64,000 bases of DNA, from assembly GCF_015602705.1 (NCBI RefSeq), contig NZ_CP059081.1, positions 2,427,702 through 2,491,701 on the forward strand. The letters are read 5' to 3'. The stretch's first letter is position 1; each line of letters opens with the position of its first letter. Below the pieces are notes generated by a model. The model did no database searches. It had not been told where the DNA came from and saw only the letters and a program-made list of their open reading frames with translations. The translations under genes and the position numbers were made by a program. Below, piece after piece: positions 47,065-56,534 of this stretch. This stretch comes from Acinetobacter lwoffii (GTDB taxonomy: Bacteria > Pseudomonadota > Gammaproteobacteria > Pseudomonadales > Moraxellaceae).

Positions 47065-47910
47065 ATGTACACCCTACTTAAAAATTTCTCCAAGCTTCCA
47101 CTAAGATTCATTCAAAATCTTGCGCAACTGGCTGGATCTATTTTGTATCTCAGCCATTCTTCTGCACGCCGAGTGACTGAGATTAATCTAGCCTCTGCTT
47201 ATCCTGAACTTTCTGAATCTGAACGAGCTGATTTGACTAAACGCAGCCTCAAAAGTCAGTGCATGACGTATGCAGAATCCGTCAAAATTTGGGGTTCATC
47301 TTCTGAATATGCGCTGTCTTTAATTCGAGATGTGCATGGTGCAGATCTATTTATTCAAGCTTTGCAAAATCCTCAGGGCTGCTTGGCTGTAGTTCCACAT
47401 TTTGGTACGTGGGAGCTGTTGAATGTCTGGGTGAATCAGCATACCTCTCCTGTGATTATGTACAAGCCCAGCAAGAATCAGGATGTTGACCGCTTCATGC
47501 TTGAAGCTAGGCAACGCCTGAATGCCACACTGGTCCCTACAGATGATTCTGGTGTACGTGCTTTATTTAAGCATTTAAAACAGGGAGGTTTTTCTGCAAT
47601 TTTACCGGATCATGTTCCTAAAGAAAGTGGTGGTATCTACTCACTTTTCTACAATCAGAATGCGCTATCTTCTACCTTACTTTCCAAACTGGCAGCTAAA
47701 ACACAATGTTCTGTAGTTGGGCTTAGTTGTTTAAGACGTGAAGATTTGTCCGGCTATGATATTCATGTCACCGAATTATCCTCCGATATTTTATCTAAAG
47801 ATTTACAACTGTCGGTTGATACCTTAAATAAAGAAATGGAGCGCATGATTAATGTCGCTCCAGAACAGTATTTATGGGGATATAAACGGTTTAGGAAGGT
47901 AAAAAAATAA
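47065..47910 (+). CDS. Lipid A biosynthesis late acyltransferase (LpxL/LpxM family)
   Basis: 281 aa. The catalytic HX4E dyad is HFGTWE (H112, E117) in AVVPHFGTWELLNVW; other family stretches are RRVTEINLASAYPELSE and YKPSKNQDVD, and the GGFSAILPDHVP block. Such enzymes add a secondary acyl chain to lipid A at the inner membrane. It sits between aspS and the glycosyltransferases, so it belongs to lipooligosaccharide assembly. Which of LpxL or LpxM it equals is not clear. Confidence 0.85.
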   Translation: MYTLLKNFSKLPLRFIQNLAQLAGSILYLSHSSARRVTEINLASAYPELSESERADLTKRSLKSQCMTYAESVKIWGSSSEYALSLIRDVHGADLFIQALQNPQGCLAVVPHFGTWELLNVWVNQHTSPVIMYKPSKNQDVDRFMLEARQRLNATLVPTDDSGVRALFKHLKQGGFSAILPDHVPKESGGIYSLFYNQNALSSTLLSKLAAKTQCSVVGLSCLRREDLSGYDIHVTELSSDILSKDLQLSVDTLNKEMERMINVAPEQYLWGYKRFRKVKK

Positions 47911-48147
47911 AAAAATAGACCTCTTGCGAAAGTATGCTTTTACCTAATTTTTGAATCAGCTAAAACCTTATAAAATATAGCTTGCGGCTATTTAAATTTT
48001 GACCAACCAAAAAGGTCTAACATTTATATACAACTTACCTAGTTTAACAATCTGCTTTTTAAACCTTTATGAAAAATTATTAAAATTTAAAAAGCAGATC
48101 TATATAATATTCTTATTTCAAATTTATTATGAGATTGATTTGAATTA

Positions 48148-48942
48148 TCAGTTAATCCAATTCAAAAAATATTCGAATATTCCAAATGATATAATTCCCA
48201 ATAAAAAACCATATAAGCTATACCTTATTTTTATTTTATTCTTAATTTTTAATAATTTAAAATCTTCAGATGTTTTAATATGGTGCCCCCAACCCATATG
48301 TTCAACTGCACTTTTTTCTAAGATAGCAGCAGACATTCCCATTTGATGATACTGTTTTGAAATATTTGCCTCTGTAATCGAAGAATCAATATTCCGATAA
48401 TAAGGTTGTATTATCATATAGTCTTTCTTTCTTCTAAGCCCAGGATTAAAACTAAAACCTTTCCATGTATCATCATTGCTTCCCAATATAAAGTAAGAAA
48501 AATCATCAAGGGAATATTTATCTCCTAAGTAATGAAATGGGTAACGTTTATGTACATCATTCTGAAAGTTTCTTAACCAAACTTGTAAGATTTTAGAGTT
48601 ATTTTCCAACACTCTTTTAGACTCTTCGATAAAATTAATACGATAAAAATTCCAATCATCTTCACAATGGAAAATATAAGGTGTATTTACAAAACTATAA
48701 GCTAAATCAATAGACTTTATTTGTCCTAATTTAGGCTTATTAATAATCACCCTAGTAAAATCTTTCCAGTGTTGAGGTATTACCTCCCAGACTCTTTCAT
48801 CACCAGAATCTTCAGTTATAATTACCTCTCTAACTGAATAAGTATTAAATCTATCGATTGATTCTAAAGTTTTTTTTAGTAATTTAAAGCGCTTACAACT
48901 TGTTAAAACAATAGTTACATCACTTTCTTTATCAAACTTCAT
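48148..48942 (-). CDS. Glycosyltransferase family 2-like protein
   Basis: 264 aa. GT-A fold: VTIVLTSCKRFKLLKKTLESI at the N-terminus and the metal-binding acidic motif YIFHCEDDWNFY near residue 95. A hydrophobic stretch at the C-terminus (YSLYGFLLGIISFGIFEYFL) may bind the membrane. Last gene of the glycosyltransferase run, overlapping the gene before it as ATGA. Very AT-rich compared with aspS and ilvE, a sign of transfer. Confidence 0.82.
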   Translation of the reverse strand: MKFDKESDVTIVLTSCKRFKLLKKTLESIDRFNTYSVREVIITEDSGDERVWEVIPQHWKDFTRVIINKPKLGQIKSIDLAYSFVNTPYIFHCEDDWNFYRINFIEESKRVLENNSKILQVWLRNFQNDVHKRYPFHYLGDKYSLDDFSYFILGSNDDTWKGFSFNPGLRRKKDYMIIQPYYRNIDSSITEANISKQYHQMGMSAAILEKSAVEHMGWGHHIKTSEDFKLLKIKNKIKIRYSLYGFLLGIISFGIFEYFLNWIN

Positions 48943-50141
48943 TTCATTACCTTATTTAATTTGATTAATTTTTCCCAGAAACTCAAATCCAGATTTAGCC
49001 GTGGAAGATCTTTTACTTCAAAGACCCTTTTGATAACATCATACAAACATTCATCCAGCCTATGTTTTTTGGGATCAAATTCAATAAAATCAGCCCGATT
49101 TAATTTCCAGTTATAATTAATACCTTTATAATGTGCATAATAAAAATTTTTACTTAATTGAAGTTTTTTTGATTTCACAGTGTGTACTTTCCACTGTACA
49201 TCATTTTCAATTTTTTGAGGATTTATACACCATTTATAGTCACTTTCCCATTGAGTCTTGTCATAGTAAAAAAAATTATTAAATCTTCTTAAATCTGTTT
49301 TATATAAAGGGATAGATTCTATCCATCTTCCCGAAATTTGTACTCCTGGTACTTTTTCTAATTCCTCAAAAACGGATTTTTTATTCTCATTGAGAATTAG
49401 CTCATCTACATCTACGTTAATTACACCTGAAGCATATTTTAAAAAACGTTCCTTAGCATGTTCCATCATACCATATTGACAAAAATCAGAATCCCATGGT
49501 GCATTTTTAACCTCTGCTGATGTACCACCTTGTGGACCATATTTAAAATTCCAAGGAACGATAATAATATCTACTTCCAGTTTTTCTTTAATCAAATACT
49601 CTTTTAATTCTTCCACACTATAATAATCAGAGTTATTGTCATAAAATAATACTGCATCAATTAAATGAATTTTTTTATAAAATTTTATCCAATCAGAAAT
49701 CCATTCTAATTTATTATTCTTAGATAATGTAAACAGAACTTTTTTATTTTTAAAAACATGATGAAAATTTTCATTAACTACAATATCAAACTCTAGCCCA
49801 GCTCCCCCCCATTGAAATAATTTAATTTTACTATCACTATAAAACCAATTTCTTTGTGTACGATCAAGCATAGTAATATGTAGGTCAGATTGTGTACATC
49901 TCCCATCTAAAATGAAATTTTTTTTATTGTATAAATTTTCTAATCCATATGAAGGAGGACCTGAAAAAACAAGCTTATCATCCGACATAAAAACATCAAA
50001 AGCTAAAGTATAAAAATCAAATTTTTCATTATAATCACTTGATTTACAACTATCACTTCTTGGAGATTGTCTTTTCAATATGCTGTTAGTGGGCAATATA
50101 CAAGGAGATACTTCAATGATTTTCACAAAATTAACAGACAT
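48939..50141 (-). CDS. Glycosyltransferase, GT92/DUF23-like
   Basis: 400 aa. The central part FTLSKNNKLEWISDWIKFYKKIHLIDAVLFYDNNSDYY followed by VNVDVDELIL (acidic metal site) resembles the GT92/DUF23 glycosyltransferases. The first 130 residues are not recognised. Soluble, cytoplasmic. Overlaps the following gene by 4 bases. Extremely AT-rich with rare-looking codon use, so likely acquired with its neighbour. A 230-base AT-rich gap with no gene precedes it. Confidence 0.72.
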   Translation of the reverse strand: MSVNFVKIIEVSPCILPTNSILKRQSPRSDSCKSSDYNEKFDFYTLAFDVFMSDDKLVFSGPPSYGLENLYNKKNFILDGRCTQSDLHITMLDRTQRNWFYSDSKIKLFQWGGAGLEFDIVVNENFHHVFKNKKVLFTLSKNNKLEWISDWIKFYKKIHLIDAVLFYDNNSDYYSVEELKEYLIKEKLEVDIIIVPWNFKYGPQGGTSAEVKNAPWDSDFCQYGMMEHAKERFLKYASGVINVDVDELILNENKKSVFEELEKVPGVQISGRWIESIPLYKTDLRRFNNFFYYDKTQWESDYKWCINPQKIENDVQWKVHTVKSKKLQLSKNFYYAHYKGINYNWKLNRADFIEFDPKKHRLDECLYDVIKRVFEVKDLPRLNLDLSFWEKLIKLNKVMK

Positions 50142-50371
50142 AACAAAAAACCTTAGCCACTTAAATTTACTTTAAAAATATATTTAACAGAGTTATTAAT
50201 AATATTAATTTTGAAAATCCCAAAACCTGGAGAGTCAACATTCTTAATAACCACATACAATAAGATATAAAATACTATTTTCCCTAATAACCCTATAACC
50301 AACGCGAACAATACTTAAAAAAATTCTAGGAGAACTTTATTTAAAAAATAAAAATGGGGAAGCGTGGTTAA

Positions 50372-51169
50372 TTAAAACCGTGACGAATCTACGACAATCT
50401 CTCTTTTTACACTAATACCTAAATATTTCAATTGACGAAGACCTAAATTAATTTGGGTCTTTATTCTTCTCATTTTAAACTTCGATTTTTCACTCGCAGT
50501 TAAATCAAAATTTAATTTATTCTTTACCTGTGCAATTACAGATTCATGTATATATTTACATGGAACGGAATATTCAGGGCACTTATCACTTTGTAATAAT
50601 GCAGCAGGCTCAATTTGATATGCTTTTAACTCATAACAACTATGAATAAATTCATCAGATAAACCAATCGCTCGTTTATTCATAAAGTCTAATAAAATTT
50701 TAGCGCCAGTTGGATATAGCGCATATCCGCCCGTGCCACTTCGATCAATGTAAATTTCAAAAAGATTGTAATCATTGTCTGCTATAGAACATGTCGATTG
50801 CTTGGCAACAGTTTTCTTTCTGCCATGTACCTCAAAATTTATATAGTCAATATCAGTGAATTTTTTTAAATCATTTAATATTTTTTTAAAGTCTTTAACT
50901 AAAATCGCATCATCTTCTAAAACAACACAGGGTTCATTGTGTTCAACAATATAATCCCATGCTTTTTTATGACTTAAGAAACATGCGAGTTCTGATTGCT
51001 TCATTAGACGCTGACCACCAAATGCCATACGTTTGTAGTCATCTTCTGAAAAATCATGAATTGATACAGCTGATAAACGCTCAAACTCTAATTCAAGGTC
51101 TTTAAATTGAGCTTGTTGTTGCGCCAAACGATCTTTAGACTGATCTAAATTAATTAATAAAACTTTCAT
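50372..51169 (-). CDS. Glycosyltransferase family 25 (LOS biosynthesis)
   Basis: 265 aa. N-terminus MKVLLINLDQSKDRLAQQQAQF, then SAVSIHDFS, SELACFLSHKKAWDYIVEHNEPCVVLEDDAIL with the EDD motif, as in LpsA/Lex2B-type GT25 enzymes. It adds a sugar to the core oligosaccharide on the cytoplasmic face. Paralogue of the next gene upstream (51184-51930), 14 bases apart. Confidence 0.9.
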   Translation of the reverse strand: MKVLLINLDQSKDRLAQQQAQFKDLELEFERLSAVSIHDFSEDDYKRMAFGGQRLMKQSELACFLSHKKAWDYIVEHNEPCVVLEDDAILVKDFKKILNDLKKFTDIDYINFEVHGRKKTVAKQSTCSIADNDYNLFEIYIDRSGTGGYALYPTGAKILLDFMNKRAIGLSDEFIHSCYELKAYQIEPAALLQSDKCPEYSVPCKYIHESVIAQVKNKLNFDLTASEKSKFKMRRIKTQINLGLRQLKYLGISVKREIVVDSSRF

Positions 51170-51183
51170 TATTTACTCAATCT

Positions 51184-51930
51184 TTAAGCCGAGCAGATTT
51201 TATTTTTTAGAGCTTTCAACTTATTGCCCCACATTCTTTTTTGACGTGGCCAACGTTTACCCACACGCTGACGTGCGACTGTTGGATTGACTTTTACAGC
51301 ATCAATATCGCTTTCAGCACCATTCGGTTGAACCAATGGCGGATAAATAGAGAATCCTCGACTTGAATGTGTTAACCAACTTTGAAGAGCGACATCAATG
51401 GGTGTATTAATCTGAGCTAGATCATTTTGAAAAGCTTCTGCACCCTCACGCGACCAAACCAAACCTAAGGTGAGTACAGGAAAATAATATGCTTTTAAAA
51501 GATGATGACTCCCAATCTGATGCAACTTTTTACTCAATTTACGTTTAGTACTACCAATATTGATTAAGTACCAACCTTTCTGGTTTTGTTCTAACCATTG
51601 CACAGTTTTTTGAACTGTAGTCACTAGATCTGAAATAACCTCTAAATCATCCTCAACTACAATGATATAGTCATAATTAGAAGCTAAAAATTCGGTTACG
51701 CATCGCTTGTGACTTAAGTAACATCCAATTTCAGCACCTAATAAATCACGCCCCATAAGCACATTGGCTTGTTGGCTATTATAAGACTCATAAGTTTGAA
51801 CATCTAACTTACGACCATCAAATGCTGAAATTCTTTCAAATTCAATATTCTGTTTTTTTAACTCAGCAGAAGCTTGGGCTAAACGATGGGTACTTGAATC
51901 TAAATTAATTAAATAAACGCCTAATTTCAT
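51184..51930 (-). CDS. Glycosyltransferase family 25 (LOS biosynthesis)
   Basis: 248 aa. MKLGVYLINLDSSTHRLAQASAEL, ISAFDGRKL, GCYLSHKRCVTEFLASNYDYIIVVEDDLEV, then WSREGAEAF. Same family and order of motifs as the gene after it, but clearly divergent, so it should make a different linkage. The basic tail (GKRWPRQKRMWGNKLKALKNK) may touch the membrane. Confidence 0.9.
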   Translation of the reverse strand: MKLGVYLINLDSSTHRLAQASAELKKQNIEFERISAFDGRKLDVQTYESYNSQQANVLMGRDLLGAEIGCYLSHKRCVTEFLASNYDYIIVVEDDLEVISDLVTTVQKTVQWLEQNQKGWYLINIGSTKRKLSKKLHQIGSHHLLKAYYFPVLTLGLVWSREGAEAFQNDLAQINTPIDVALQSWLTHSSRGFSIYPPLVQPNGAESDIDAVKVNPTVARQRVGKRWPRQKRMWGNKLKALKNKICSA

Positions 51931-51945
51931 ATTTTAAATTCCAGC

Positions 51946-52668
51946 TTACTGCCAAGCATCCTTAATCCACTGCGATGGCAACACATAACGATACCATTTC
52001 CCCCCCCCACCATTCACTGCATCAGGTGGATTAATTTCACCATGGAATACAATAATTTTAGCACCTTCAGGCTTCATAGGAGGTTTAAAGTAAGCCATCG
52101 GAATTTTTTGCAGGCAATGATATTTATAGCTCTTGCACCAGCTTTCTGGCCAATAGGTCTGTTTACCTTCACGGTCTACGTACCAAGACAAATAGGCTTG
52201 CTCATTACGGAATTTTTTACGGATTTCATCAAAGTTTTCACGAAAATAAGGCAAAAGCCCCGGGAAAGCACCCAGTTTAAACCGGTAAACCGAACTGTTA
52301 CCGGTAATACGCCACGGCCGTTTCCAGTCATGGATAATCAGAAAGTCGCCCGGATAGGTAAAGAACTCATCGATATTATCGACAATCACTACATCAAGAT
52401 CGAGGAACAGTGCATTGCCTTCCAAACCATACAGATCAGGCTCAAAAGTAGATAGCTTGTTCCAGCCACGCTCAGGCGCACCTTCAGGCAATGCCAAAGG
52501 TGGAATAGGGAAACATTGTACTGCAGGATCAATGCCTTCAGTACGATCCGTCAGACAGACCATCTTAAAGTCGACTGTCGTATGTCGTTTAACCATATTG
52601 TATAAACGATTGACGTATTCCGAACCGTATTTGGTTCCCCATTTCATACAAATAACGATGTTACTCAT
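51946..52668 (-). CDS. Glycosyltransferase with DxD motif, LOS core
   Basis: 240 aa. MSNIVICMKWGTKYGSEYVNRLYNMVKRHT and ALFLDLDVVIVDNIDEFF with a DxD site, typical of GT-A retaining-type transferases near GT8. WNKLSTFEPDLYGLEG lies just before. First gene of the minus-strand glycosyltransferase run and higher in GC than the ones at its end, as if older in this lineage. Divergence from ilvE is marked by the terminator at 52749. Confidence 0.83.
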   Translation of the reverse strand: MSNIVICMKWGTKYGSEYVNRLYNMVKRHTTVDFKMVCLTDRTEGIDPAVQCFPIPPLALPEGAPERGWNKLSTFEPDLYGLEGNALFLDLDVVIVDNIDEFFTYPGDFLIIHDWKRPWRITGNSSVYRFKLGAFPGLLPYFRENFDEIRKKFRNEQAYLSWYVDREGKQTYWPESWCKSYKYHCLQKIPMAYFKPPMKPEGAKIIVFHGEINPPDAVNGGGGKWYRYVLPSQWIKDAWQ

Positions 52669-52748
52669 TGCGTATGCCTAAGCTCATCTTAAAATCTTCT
52701 TGATGCTGAATATGATGACATAAGTTCGCTAAAATAAGTACATCAGTT

Positions 52749-52778
52749 AAAAAAAACCTCTCAAATGAGAGGTTTTTT
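52749..52778 (-). terminator. Terminator after ilvE
   Basis: AAAAAACCTCTC, AAAT, GAGAGGTTTTTT; strong in both directions. Confidence 0.92.
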
Positions 52779-52796
52779 CAATCAGTAAATTCTTAA

Positions 52797-53723
52797 TTAC
52801 TTCACATACGTTAACCAGTGTGCATATTTAGGATCTTTACCCTGAACTGCATCAAAATAAGCTTTCTGGATTTGTGTGGTGATTGGACCACGTACACCTT
52901 CACCAATCTGACGGTCATCGTATTCACGGATTGGTGTTACTTCTGCAGCAGTGCCGGTAAAGAATGCTTCATCTGCGATGTAGAACTCATCACGGGTAAT
53001 ACGGCGTTCAATTACGTCATAACCCAAGTCTTTAGCAATCGTAATAATCGTTTGACGGGTAATACCATCCAGCGCACCACCTGCGATATCAGGCGTATGA
53101 ATCACGCCATCACGCACCAGGAATACGTTTTCGCCTGAACCCTGGCATACATAGCCTTGTGGGTCGAGCAGCATTGCTTCATCATAACCTGAATGCGCCA
53201 CTTCCTGATGCGCAAGAATCGACAAGGTGTAGTTACCTGATGCTTTAGCCTTACACATGGTCACGTTCGGATGATGGTGGGTAAATGAAGACGTTTTTAC
53301 GCGAATTCCCTTCGCCATCGCCTCTTCACCGAGGTAAGCACCCCAGCTCCATGCCGCAACTACGGCATGAATGGTATTGTCAGTTGCAGCGATACCGAGT
53401 TTTTCAGAACCAATAAAAATAATTGGACGTAAATAGCAAGACGCTAATTTGTTTTCACGAACAACATCAATTTGAGCCTGTTCTAATGCTGCTTGATCAA
53501 ATGGAACTTTCATTTGATAAATTTTTGCAGAATTCAACAAGCGCTTCGTATGTTCTTTAAGACGGAAAATAGCCGTTCCATTCGGGGTTTCATAAGCTCG
53601 GACGCCTTCAAACACACCCATGCTGTAATGCAAAGTATGTGTTAATACGTGAGTTTTTGCCTCACGCCAGTCAACTAGTTGTCCATCTTGCCAAATAAAA
53701 CCATCACGATCAGCCAAATTCAT
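52797..53723 (-). CDS. ilvE: Branched-chain amino acid aminotransferase
   Basis: 308 aa, fold IV PLP enzyme. THTLHYSMGVFEGVRAYE, ASCYLRPIIFIGSEKLG, SGNYTLSILAHQEVAHSGYDEAMLLDPQGYVCQGSGENVFLV, DGITRQTIITIA and ADEAFFTGTAAEVTPI are all present; the PLP lysine is in MCKAKASGNY. It makes the last step of Val, Leu and Ile synthesis. It follows glnE by 24 bases, likely one operon, and marks the other border of the LOS locus. Confidence 0.96.
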   Translation of the reverse strand: MNLADRDGFIWQDGQLVDWREAKTHVLTHTLHYSMGVFEGVRAYETPNGTAIFRLKEHTKRLLNSAKIYQMKVPFDQAALEQAQIDVVRENKLASCYLRPIIFIGSEKLGIAATDNTIHAVVAAWSWGAYLGEEAMAKGIRVKTSSFTHHHPNVTMCKAKASGNYTLSILAHQEVAHSGYDEAMLLDPQGYVCQGSGENVFLVRDGVIHTPDIAGGALDGITRQTIITIAKDLGYDVIERRITRDEFYIADEAFFTGTAAEVTPIREYDDRQIGEGVRGPITTQIQKAYFDAVQGKDPKYAHWLTYVK

Positions 53724-53747
53724 GCCACAAACTCCAATTTCTCACAA

Positions 53748-56498
53748 TTATTCACTATCCAGTGCAAAGTCTGCACTTGGATCAATCAGTCTTTGCCATA
53801 ACTTGCAAACGGTCATTCGGGTATCGTGCCAGTCGCTTGCAGACACTTGCATGGATTGATTTGCAAGGGCTAAGCGATGGCTCTCGGCGCGTTCACGGAG
53901 ATAAGCTTGAATCAGAGCAGTCGCATCGTCGCTGGATAAGCAACCTGATTTTGCGGCATCCTCAAGAATTCGTACATTGTCGGAGAAATGGGCGAGATCT
54001 TTATTCGTCCCACTCCAAGCCAACACAGCATACTGTGCCATAAATTCGATGTCTACGATACCACCTGCATCTTGTTTTAAATGAAAAATACCATCTTTTT
54101 TTTGCTCTTTAGAAGAACCGAGATGCTCCTTCATTTTCTGACGCATTTTCAGTACTTCTGCCCGTACATAATTTTCATCGCGAGGCTGAATCAAAATATC
54201 CCGGCGTAAGACTTCGAACTTTTTTCGCAAGCTCATTTCACCCGCAATCGGACGGGCTCGCACCAGTGCCTGATGCTCCCATAGCCAGGCACTTTTGAAC
54301 TGGTATTGTTCAAAGGCTTTTAAACTGGTCACCAAAAGCCCAGCTTCGCCCGATGGACGCAATCGGGTATCGACTTCATATACACGTCCATCCAAGGTTT
54401 GCGTGGTCATCAGTGACATAAACTTTTGTGCAACCCGCATGGCAAATTCAAAGCCACTGATCGGCTTAAGTCCATCGGTATCGGCCTGTTCACCCATATA
54501 GTGAATAAACACCAGATCCAGATCCGAGCCATAACCCAATTCAATTCCACCGACTTTACCATAACCAATGACTGCAAAAGCCGTATGCTCGACTGAACAG
54601 CGCTGCCCTTCTGCATCCAGTGGAAAACCATGCTTTTTTGCCACAATCTGATAGGCCAGATGCAGCGCTGCATTCACCGATACTTCAGCAATATCGGTCA
54701 AGGCATCGGAAACTTTCATTAAAGGACTTTCAGCCAGCACATCACTGGCGGCTACAGCAAGTACATTGGATTTTTTAAACAGGCGCAAAACCCGCATCTG
54801 GTCTTCAACCTGATCAATTTCAATCCGTAAAAGTTGCTGGCGCAAGGAATCTTCCAGATCCTTACGTTTTGGCAATTCAAAATCCATCGACAGGAATTCG
54901 TCCAGTAGCACCGGATAATGGGTCAGTTCTTCACAAATCCATGGGCTGACCGTGGCCATCTTCACCAGTCGCTGTAACGCCCCTTTACTCTCGATTAACA
55001 TCACCAGATATACCGTACGGCGCATCACTGATTCGACTAAGGGCATTAAGCGCACCAACGCCACCTGAGGATCATCTGACTGTAAAACTGCTTCGATTAA
55101 ATGCGGCCAGAAGGTTTTTAAACGCTGCACTGCTTTGGCTGGTAATTTTTTTAAGGCATGCCCATTCCAGAACTCATAAACGAGATTTTTCGCATTCTCA
55201 TCCAACACTTCTTTGAGTTTTTTTTCCAGCTGTGAAAAACTTTCAACCAGGGTATCTGGACCATTTTCCTTGATTAAATGATCAAACTGATACATCACTT
55301 TGTCACGCTTTTCATTGAGATATGCCATAAAGCTTTCCCAATCAGCAAAACCAAGTGTGTCCGTCATCCGTGCCCTTAACTCTGGCTCTGTCGGTAGTAA
55401 TTGCGTTTGCTGATCATTCAGTGCCTGAATCGCGTGTTCGACCCGGCGCAGGAACAGATAGGCATCTTCCAGATCCTGCACCGCCTGTTCATCCAGTAAC
55501 TCGGTATCATCCAGATGATTCAGATTCACCAGACACTGCCGATCCTGCAATTCAAGTTTGGCGCCGCCGTAAATCAACTGAAACACCTGCACGATAAACT
55601 CGACTTCGCGAATGCCACCGGCTCCGAGCTTGATATCATCTTCAATATTACGGCGCTGTACTTCGCGCTCGATCATAGCTTTCATTTCGCGCATGGCTTC
55701 AAAAGCGCTGTAATCGACGTACTTGCGAAATACAAATGGACGGGTCATCTCCAGCAGCTCATCGCCTTCCGGACTTGGATTGACAATACGCGCTTTAATC
55801 CAGGCATAACGCTCCCATTCACGCCCATGCTGGCTCAGATATTTTTCCAAGGCCGCGTGGCTAATGGCCAGCGCCGAACCATCGCCCCAGGGACGGAGGC
55901 GCATATCCACCCGGAATACAAAACCATCCGCCGTGATCTGATCCAGCAAATGAATCAGTTTCTGTCCCCACAGGATGCAAAACTGCTGCACATCAATACA
56001 TTTGCGCCCATCGGTTTCACCCTGCTCATCGAAGGCAAAAATCAAGTCGATATCACTGGAAAGATTGAGTTCTTGGGCGCCGAGTTTGCCCATCGCGATG
56101 ACAATCAGATCCTGGACTTTTCCGTTATAGCCAATCGGCTGGCCATACTTGGCAGCGACCGGAATACGGGCAAAATCTTTCGCCGCACAGATGCAGGCAT
56201 CGGCAAAATCGGAGAGTTCTTGAGTGAGGGTAATAACATCGGTGAGTTGATTGGCATCCTGCCAGATCCAGCGAAACATCAAACGAGCCCGCAGAATACG
56301 CATTGCGCGCATCCACGTTGCTTCATCGCTTATATTCAGGATGCAGTGCTGCACCAGCTGATCAATATATTCCCGACTGAGTGAGCCTTGAAACTGATCA
56401 ATTGCATAATCCTGTTCCAGTAAACTCTGGTGATTGGCCAATACCTGTTCGGTATATTGGCTAGCTCTTAAGGTTTTCTGCAATTGTGCCGCATTCAT
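53748..56498 (-). CDS. glnE: Glutamine synthetase adenylyltransferase/adenylyl-removing enzyme
   Basis: 916 aa from ATG at 56498 (GTG at 56501 also in frame). Bifunctional: the N-terminal half removes AMP from GlnA, with nucleotidyltransferase motif GKLGAQELNLSSDIDLIFAFD near residue 135; the C-terminal half adds AMP, with GYGKVGGIELGYGSDLDLVFIH near residue 640. PII-type helical linkers lie between. It tunes nitrogen assimilation to glutamine level. A long antisense frame in this gene is only a shadow. Confidence 0.95.
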   Translation of the reverse strand: MNAAQLQKTLRASQYTEQVLANHQSLLEQDYAIDQFQGSLSREYIDQLVQHCILNISDEATWMRAMRILRARLMFRWIWQDANQLTDVITLTQELSDFADACICAAKDFARIPVAAKYGQPIGYNGKVQDLIVIAMGKLGAQELNLSSDIDLIFAFDEQGETDGRKCIDVQQFCILWGQKLIHLLDQITADGFVFRVDMRLRPWGDGSALAISHAALEKYLSQHGREWERYAWIKARIVNPSPEGDELLEMTRPFVFRKYVDYSAFEAMREMKAMIEREVQRRNIEDDIKLGAGGIREVEFIVQVFQLIYGGAKLELQDRQCLVNLNHLDDTELLDEQAVQDLEDAYLFLRRVEHAIQALNDQQTQLLPTEPELRARMTDTLGFADWESFMAYLNEKRDKVMYQFDHLIKENGPDTLVESFSQLEKKLKEVLDENAKNLVYEFWNGHALKKLPAKAVQRLKTFWPHLIEAVLQSDDPQVALVRLMPLVESVMRRTVYLVMLIESKGALQRLVKMATVSPWICEELTHYPVLLDEFLSMDFELPKRKDLEDSLRQQLLRIEIDQVEDQMRVLRLFKKSNVLAVAASDVLAESPLMKVSDALTDIAEVSVNAALHLAYQIVAKKHGFPLDAEGQRCSVEHTAFAVIGYGKVGGIELGYGSDLDLVFIHYMGEQADTDGLKPISGFEFAMRVAQKFMSLMTTQTLDGRVYEVDTRLRPSGEAGLLVTSLKAFEQYQFKSAWLWEHQALVRARPIAGEMSLRKKFEVLRRDILIQPRDENYVRAEVLKMRQKMKEHLGSSKEQKKDGIFHLKQDAGGIVDIEFMAQYAVLAWSGTNKDLAHFSDNVRILEDAAKSGCLSSDDATALIQAYLRERAESHRLALANQSMQVSASDWHDTRMTVCKLWQRLIDPSADFALDSE

Positions 56499-56534
56499 CA
56501 CTCAACTCTTCCCCTGAAACATTCTGCTTAGTTT

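Noticed and set aside
47917..47935. AGACCTCTTGCGAAAG, like the end of an IS5-type element
   Set aside because: Only one end and no transposase remnant; could not be told from chance.
47999..48346. 115-codon open frame on the plus strand
   Set aside because: Half lies antisense to the GT2 gene; hydrophobic and Lys/Ile-rich as expected from AT-rich DNA, and no ribosome site.
55515..56384. 289-codon open frame on the plus strand
   Set aside because: Fully antisense to glnE, no ribosome site, no recognisable domain; a codon-bias shadow.
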